From the NCBI GenBank assembly GCA_964469055.1, contig CAYXXN010000151.1:1-5343 (forward strand): a DNA stretch of 5,343 nucleotides. Direction: 5' to 3'. Under the pieces are notes generated by a model. It was not told the origin of the DNA, did no database searches, and was given only the letters and a program-made list of their open reading frames with translations. This document shows, one piece after another, positions 1 to 3,426 of the stretch (the stretch's first letter is position 1; each line of letters starts with the position of its first letter). This DNA is from CAYXXN01 sp964469055. GTDB lineage: Bacteria > Acidobacteriota > Thermoanaerobaculia > Multivoradales > JAHEKO01. Both the position numbers and the translations under genes were made by a program.

Positions 1-108
1 CAAGATGTTGCTCGGCCTGGGCGGGCGCTCGCCGCAACCCGCGGCCGACAGGCCCAGGGCCAGGGCTAGAGCGGCAGGGCGCCTGACACGCCCGCATGCG
101 ACCGGCAG
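1..108 (-). CDS. N-terminus of a divergent lipoprotein, possibly a sulfatase (partial, start anomalous)
   Basis: The minus-strand frame from 108 to 1 is open and leaves the window on the left. From position 90 it reads RVRRPAALALALGLSAAGCG: a basic n-region, a hydrophobic Ala/Leu core and a lipobox-like AAGC whose cysteine would be lipidated by signal peptidase II. The residues after it, ERPPRPSNIL, are where many bacterial lipoprotein sulfatases begin their first strand (NILL followed by a DTLR-type motif); that motif would lie outside the window, so sulfatase is an inference. A strong AGGAGGT lies at 119-113. The frame contains no ATG, GTG or TTG between the upstream TAG at 138-136 and the signal peptide, only a CTG at 108-106, 5 bases after AGGAGG. 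Alternatively, removing one G from the GGG run at 93-91 would put the ATG at 97 in frame and give MRRVRRPAA. So this is either a CTG start or an indel. The signal peptide is fairly convincing; the product is not. Confidence 0.5.
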   Translation of the reverse strand, partial: MPVACGRVRRPAALALALGLSAAGCGERPPRPSNIL

Positions 109-287
109 ACGGACCTCCTGGAGGGCCCTCCTACTCTACACCTCTACAGCCCTGGCTCCTGCCAAACAGGCGACACTCGGCGCGAGCTCGAGGAGATCAC
201 CGAAGCCGGCCTGCGGTGCTCCCGAGTCCCGGCGCCTCCGGCCGGCTGGGCGTAACTTCCGCGGCACTCGTCCGTACCACTCGGCGG
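109..287. promoter_or_regulatory. Divergent intergenic region with no firm promoter
   Basis: This stretch separates the leftward lipoprotein gene from the rightward DUF5916 gene and must hold promoters for at least one of them unless transcription comes from further away. For the minus strand, TTGGCA (165-160) and TGTAGA (140-135) form a possible -35/-10 pair, but with a long 19-bp spacer. For the plus strand, TAACTT at 253-258 fits a TANNNT -10 without a recognisable -35. An imperfect 8-bp tandem repeat based on CTCTACA lies at 134-148. None of these stands out strongly. Confidence 0.25.
113..119 (-). promoter_or_regulatory. Strong Shine-Dalgarno for the divergent lipoprotein gene
   Basis: The minus strand reads AGGAGGT, a 7-base match to the anti-Shine-Dalgarno region. 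It is 5 bases from an in-frame CTG at 108-106 but 16 bases (counted after AGGAGG) from the ATG at 97. Its spacing therefore favours CTG as the initiation codon, or implies that bases in this leader are missing or extra. It is the best ribosome-binding site in the window and supports a real gene leaving on the left. Confidence 0.5.
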
Positions 288-2552
288 ATGGTCGCGAGCT
301 ACCGCCGGCAGATGGCCTTGAGCCTGACGATTCTCGGCGCGACGGCGCTCGGCGCCCAGGAGGCCGTGCCGCCGGCGGCCGAGCTCCCCACCTACCCCAT
401 CGAGCGCACGGCGGCGGCGATCACCGTCGACGGCGCGCTCGAGGAGGAGCCCTGGCGGGGGGCGCCGACCTTCACGCTCGACTACGAGACGCGGCCGGGC
501 GAGAACGTGCCGCCGGCGGTGGTGACCGAGTTCTGGCTCACGCACGACGACGACCGGCTCTACGCTGCCATCCGCGCCCACGACACGGACCCGACGCGCA
601 TCCGCGCACGGCTCGCCGACCGCGACCGCGCCTTCGACGACGACTTCGTGGGCCTCGTCCTCGACACCTTCAACGACCAGACCCGCGGCTTCGAGTTCTT
701 CGTCAACCCGCTGGGCGTGCAGATGGACCTCACCCAGAACGACATCACCGGCAACGAGGACGACTCCTGGGACGCCATCTGGGACTCGGCGGGCCGCCTG
801 ACGGAGGGCGGCTACGAGGTCGAGCTCGCGATCCCCTTCTCCTCGCTCCGCTTCTCGCCCGCCGCAGGCGCCCAGACCTGGGGCATCGACGCGATCCGCA
901 TCCGGCCGCGCGACGCCCGCGAGCGCATCGGCCTGGTGCCGCAGGTGCGGGGGTTGAACTGCTACCTCTGCGCCATCGCCAAGCTGACCGGCTTCGAGGG
1001 AGCGACCCCGGGCCGCAACCTCGAGTTCGCGCCCACCCTCACCGCCACTGGCTCCGAGGAGCGCGCGACCCTCACCGACGACCTCGCGGGCGACTCCGAG
1101 GCCGAGCCGGGCGTGACCGTGCGCTGGGGAGTGACGCCCGGGATCAACTTGAACGGCACGATCCACCCCGATTTCTCCCAGGTCGAGGCCGACGCGGCGC
1201 AGCTCGACGTCAACACCCAGTTCGCCCTCTTCTTCCCCGAGAAGCGCCCCTTCTTCCTCGAGGGCGCCGATCTCTTCGACACCCGCATCCAGGCGATGTA
1301 CACCCGCAACATCGCCGACCCGGACTGGGGCGCCAAGGTCACCGGCAAGTCGGACGCCAACGGCTTCGGGGCGATCGTCGCCCGCGACACGATCACCAAC
1401 CTGCTGCTCCCGGGGAGCGACTTCTCGAGCCTCGCCTCCCTCGAGGAGGAGAACGTCTCGACGGTCCTGCGCTACCGCCGCGACCTGCCCGGCACCTCGA
1501 CCGTCGGCGTCTTCTACACCGACCGCTCGGGCGACACCTACGAGAACCGGGTGCTCGGCATCGACACGCTGCTCAAGTCGAAGGACGCCTGGGCCTGGCG
1601 CATCGAGGCCCTGGGCTCGCAGACCCGCTATCCGGACGCCTTCGCGCTCGACTTCGGCCAGCCGCTCGGGGAGATCCAGGACCACGCCCTGCGCACCGCC
1701 CTCCAGTACCAGCACCGGCTGGGGACGGCGGGGGTCGTCCTCCACGACATCGGGCCGGAGTTCCGGGCCGATCTCGGGTTCATGCCGCAGGTCGGCTTCC
1801 GGCGCGCCAACCCATTCTTCGAGCGCTACTGGTTCCCGGAGGAGAGCCGCTGGACGCGCTTCACTCTCGGCGGCAACGGCTTCTTCACCGACGATCCCGA
1901 CGGGGAGCCCCTCGAGCGCCGCGGCGAGATCTACGCCGTGGTGGACGGCCCGCTGCAGAGCTATCTCTGGGTGACGCTCGGGGGCGGCGAGCGGACGTTC
2001 CAGGGCACGACCTTCGATGACAACTGGGTGAACTTCGACCTCGAGGCGCGGCCCGCGAAGCCGGTCTGGACCGGCCTCGAGGCGCGCGTCGGCGACCAGA
2101 TCGACTTCGCCAACGCCCGCCCGGGTGAGGTCACGCAGCTCCGACCGGAGGTCGACCTCGATCTCGGCCGCCACCTGCGGCTCGAGCTCGACCACACCTG
2201 GGCGGCGCTCGACGTCGATGGGGGCAAGCTCTTCGACGTCCACCTCTCCGAGGCACGGGCGACCTACCAGTTGAACGTCCGCACCTTCGTGCGCCTCCTC
2301 ACCCAGTACGAGGACGTCTCGCGCAACACCGATCTCTTCACCTTCCCCGTCGAGGCGCGCTCCAAGAACTGGTTCAACCAGGTCCTCTTCTCCTACAAGC
2401 TCAACCCGCAGACCGTCCTGTTCCTGGGCTACTCCGACGCCTACCGCACGCCGTTCCTGGGCGAGGCGCTCCCCGCCGGCAACACGCCGACCGACCTCGA
2501 GCAGCAGAGCCGGGGCCTCTTCTTCAAGATCGGCTACGCCTGGGTGCTGTGA
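288..2552 (+). CDS. DUF5916 outer-membrane protein with N-terminal CBM9-like domain
   Basis: A 754-residue secreted protein. I chose the ATG at 288 because it gives a clean signal peptide: MVASYRRQ, then a hydrophobic run ending ALGA-QE at about residue 24. The open frame reaches back to 96, but that extension is Pro/Arg-rich and unlike this family; an ATG at 312 is a weaker alternative start. No good Shine-Dalgarno is visible. Residues about 37-208 form a CBM9-like (DOMON-type) beta-sandwich, opening YPIERTAAAITVDGALEEEPW and ending IDAIRIRPRD. Residues about 291-330 carry the DUF5916 signature, TIHPDFSQVEAD followed by FFPEKRPFFLEG. The rest consists of alternating amphipathic strands, as in an outer-membrane beta-barrel, including FSYKLNPQTVLFLGYSD near the end. 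The last residues are FFKIGYAWVL, without the usual terminal aromatic. Two cysteines (225 and 228, NCYLC) sit between the two domains. Homologues are annotated as hypothetical or carbohydrate-binding; the substrate is unknown. The family call is firm. Confidence 0.88.
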   Translation: MVASYRRQMALSLTILGATALGAQEAVPPAAELPTYPIERTAAAITVDGALEEEPWRGAPTFTLDYETRPGENVPPAVVTEFWLTHDDDRLYAAIRAHDTDPTRIRARLADRDRAFDDDFVGLVLDTFNDQTRGFEFFVNPLGVQMDLTQNDITGNEDDSWDAIWDSAGRLTEGGYEVELAIPFSSLRFSPAAGAQTWGIDAIRIRPRDARERIGLVPQVRGLNCYLCAIAKLTGFEGATPGRNLEFAPTLTATGSEERATLTDDLAGDSEAEPGVTVRWGVTPGINLNGTIHPDFSQVEADAAQLDVNTQFALFFPEKRPFFLEGADLFDTRIQAMYTRNIADPDWGAKVTGKSDANGFGAIVARDTITNLLLPGSDFSSLASLEEENVSTVLRYRRDLPGTSTVGVFYTDRSGDTYENRVLGIDTLLKSKDAWAWRIEALGSQTRYPDAFALDFGQPLGEIQDHALRTALQYQHRLGTAGVVLHDIGPEFRADLGFMPQVGFRRANPFFERYWFPEESRWTRFTLGGNGFFTDDPDGEPLERRGEIYAVVDGPLQSYLWVTLGGGERTFQGTTFDDNWVNFDLEARPAKPVWTGLEARVGDQIDFANARPGEVTQLRPEVDLDLGRHLRLELDHTWAALDVDGGKLFDVHLSEARATYQLNVRTFVRLLTQYEDVSRNTDLFTFPVEARSKNWFNQVLFSYKLNPQTVLFLGYSDAYRTPFLGEALPAGNTPTDLEQQSRGLFFKIGYAWVL

Positions 2553-2575
2553 GGCCACGCCGCACGAGCGGCCTC
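2551..2575 (+). terminator. Hairpin overlapping the DUF5916 stop codon
   Basis: GAGGC (2551-2555) pairs with GCCTC (2571-2575) and CGC (2558-2560) with GCG (2568-2570), leaving a CA bulge on the 5' side and a 7-base loop. The stem starts inside the TGA stop codon. No T-tract follows, so this is not a classical intrinsic terminator. It could protect the 3' end, weaken readthrough into the convergent toxin gene, or be a chance product of high GC. Confidence 0.25.
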
Positions 2576-2585
2576 CCACGAGCTG

Positions 2586-2677
2586 TTGGCGATCTACCGG
2601 GACGAGTCGGTCGTCCACTGCCAGGGCCTGCTCCCCCTGCCCATCCTCTATTTGAGTCCCTACATCATCGGCCGCGC
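2586..2677 (+). pseudogene. Probable relic of a Fic-family protein
   Basis: The plus-strand frame at 2622-2669 reads QGLLPLPILYLSPYII. This closely resembles the conserved segment after the catalytic HPFxxGNGRxGR loop in Fic (AMP-transferase) proteins, which typically read GLLxLPxLYLSxYII and continue into a helix with ADYYRLL. Here the upstream Fic motif and the downstream helix are both absent: the preceding residues (AIYRDESVVHC) do not match and the following ones run into the 3' end of the antisense toxin gene. The local codons (TAT TTG AGT) are AT-richer than the neighbours. I read it as a scrap left after deletion of a larger gene, not a working gene. The identification rests on memory of the family and about 16 residues. 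Confidence 0.42.
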
Positions 2678-3088
2678 TCAGGAGCCGAGCGCGCCGAAGC
2701 GCTCCGGCGACACCGCGACGTCTTGGCACGCCGCGAGGAGCTCACGGTCCGCGGTGACCAGGGGGCAGCCGAGCTGCTCGGCCACGACCACGAAGTGGGC
2801 GTCGTAGGCGGAGATGCGGCGGCGCAGGGCAACTCGCAGGACGTCCTCTGCGCGCGGCTCGACCTCGGAGCGGCGGAAGAGGTCCGAGGCGTGCTGCCAG
2901 GCCGTGAACGCCTGACTCTCGCTGCGCTTCCCGGCCGCGACGGCCGTCGCCAGCAAGTTCAGGAGCTCGCTACGCCAAAGGGGTGGTAGGCGCCAATGGG
3001 GATCCCGCTCCCAGACGCTCCGGGCCGCCTCGGTCCGCTCGCCTTCGATCAGCAGGTAAGCGACGAGGTTCGTGTCCGCGACGATCAC
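2678..3088 (-). CDS. vapC: PIN-domain toxin, VapC/FitB type
   Basis: A 136-residue PIN-domain protein, normal size for VapC/FitB ribonuclease toxins. The four acidic residues expected around the Mg2+/Mn2+ site are all visible: D5 (MIVADTN), E41 (WRSELLN), D96 (ISAYDAHFV) and D114 (LVTADREL). The active site therefore looks intact. Family members cleave RNA, often tRNA or rRNA, and inhibit translation when released from the antitoxin; the target cannot be read from sequence. The start is GTG at 3088, one base after the antitoxin stop codon (TGA, 3092-3090). A GGCAGG-like ribosome-binding site lies 7 bases before it inside the antitoxin gene, so translation is probably coupled. The gene ends at TGA 2680-2678, convergent with the DUF5916 gene 125 bp away. 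Family assignment is strong; the symbol follows the family name, and fitB would be equally apt. Confidence 0.9.
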   Translation of the reverse strand: MIVADTNLVAYLLIEGERTEAARSVWERDPHWRLPPLWRSELLNLLATAVAAGKRSESQAFTAWQHASDLFRRSEVEPRAEDVLRVALRRRISAYDAHFVVVAEQLGCPLVTADRELLAACQDVAVSPERFGALGS

Positions 3089-3089
3089 G

Positions 3090-3323
3090 TCACGGCCTGC
3101 CGCGGCGGCGCGCCTGGTCGAGGAACTCCTGCGTGAGCGGCTCGCCGCCGCGAATCCGCAGCCGATCCACCTCTGCCAGAGACGGCGGCCCCGCCGCGTC
3201 CTCGAGAGCCTCCTCGAGGATCACGAGCGCCTCTCTGGCGAGGCTGCGCTGATGCCTCGCGGCCCGCGCTTTGAGCCGGCGATGCAGACTCTCGGACAGG
3301 TCCTTGATGAGGAGGCCGGGCAT
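3090..3323 (-). CDS. FitA-like ribbon-helix-helix antitoxin
   Basis: A 77-residue protein starting MPGLLIKDLSESLHRRLKAR, the typical opening of FitA-like (Arc-type ribbon-helix-helix) antitoxins. LLIKDL is the DNA-contacting strand, helix A runs from SESLHRRL to about residue 24, and helix B is RSLAREALVILEEALE (about 26-41). The C-terminal half, including LTQEFLDQARRR, is the part that in this family wraps around and blocks the PIN toxin. Dimers normally bind an operator in front of their own gene and repress it, more strongly when in complex with the toxin. The ATG at 3323 has no Shine-Dalgarno; the preceding bases are CTCTCCCT, and a -10-like TATTCT sits 6 bases upstream, so the mRNA may be leaderless. 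The gene precedes the toxin, the usual antitoxin-first order, with a one-base gap. Confidence 0.88.
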   Translation of the reverse strand: MPGLLIKDLSESLHRRLKARAARHQRSLAREALVILEEALEDAAGPPSLAEVDRLRIRGGEPLTQEFLDQARRRGRP

Positions 3324-3329
3324 AGGGAG

Positions 3330-3335
3330 AGAATA
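3330..3335 (-). promoter_or_regulatory. -10-like element of the antitoxin-toxin promoter
   Basis: The minus strand reads TATTCT followed by CTCCCT and then the ATG. A -10 hexamer ending 6 bases before the A of ATG would start transcription at or within a base of the start codon, giving a leaderless mRNA. This fits the absence of a Shine-Dalgarno. There is no good -35 at 17-18 bp (GTATCG and neighbours are poor). The hexamer overlaps the right arm of the start-proximal palindrome, so a bound repressor would cover it. Confidence 0.45.
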
Positions 3336-3343
3336 GCATATTC
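3331..3343. promoter_or_regulatory. Start-proximal operator candidate, 13-bp inverted repeat
   Basis: GAATA-GCA-TATTC is a perfect inverted repeat with 5-bp arms around a 3-bp centre. It lies 8-20 bp upstream of the antitoxin ATG and overlaps the -10-like TATTCT. This is the place and size expected for a site bound by a ribbon-helix-helix antitoxin dimer. Binding is inferred, not shown. Confidence 0.5.
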
Positions 3344-3344
3344 A

Positions 3345-3357
3345 TATCGTTTCGATA
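3345..3357. promoter_or_regulatory. Start-distal operator candidate, 13-bp inverted repeat
   Basis: TATCG-TTT-CGATA is a second perfect inverted repeat with the same architecture as its neighbour (5-bp arms, 3-bp centre). One base (3344) separates the two and their centres are 14 bp apart. It covers the place where a -35 element would lie. The arm sequences differ between the two palindromes, so they may bind with different affinity or different proteins could be involved. Confidence 0.5.
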
Positions 3358-3385
3358 CTGACACCCGGGCGGTCTCTCGCTCTAC

Positions 3386-3415
3386 AAGAAAGACGCGCCC
3401 GACGCCGTCGTTCTT
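3386..3415 (-). terminator. Probable terminator of the helicase gene
   Basis: In the minus-strand transcript AAGAA pairs with TTCTT, GAC with GTC and GCG with CGC around the loop TCGGG, with one mismatch and one bulged G. The 3' arm ends TCTTTCTT, giving a modest U-rich tail. It begins 11 bases after the helicase TAG (3429-3427) and ends about 60 bp before the antitoxin ATG. It would limit readthrough into the toxin-antitoxin operon, although the imperfect stem suggests termination is incomplete. Confidence 0.4.
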
Positions 3416-3426
3416 GCCGCCGCCGG

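Noticed and set aside
134..148. CTCTACA direct repeat with 8-bp spacing as a regulator site
   Set aside because: Only two short copies, imperfect beyond 7 bases, with no palindrome or clear promoter association; too weak to call.
96..287. 64-residue N-terminal extension of the DUF5916 protein
   Set aside because: It is Pro/Ser/Arg-rich, would bury the signal peptide, and overlaps the divergent lipoprotein start and its ribosome-binding site.
5..2020. 671-codon plus-strand frame overlapping the DUF5916 gene
   Set aside because: Arg/Pro/Ala-rich shadow of the real frame with no domain; it starts inside the divergent lipoprotein signal region.
144..2729. 861-codon open frame on the minus strand opposite the DUF5916 gene
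   Set aside because: High GC removes stop codons from the antisense frame. Its translation is low-complexity (Gly/Val/Glu/Arg-rich) with no recognisable domain, whereas the plus strand has clear family signatures over the same bases.
2549..2989. 146-codon plus-strand frame antisense to the toxin gene
   Set aside because: Compositional shadow; the opposite strand shows all four PIN acidic residues in the expected places.
3085..3345. 86-codon minus-strand frame beginning MNMLFSPYAR over the antitoxin
   Set aside because: Out-of-frame shadow of the FitA-like gene; its start lies inside the palindromes and the sequence matches no family.
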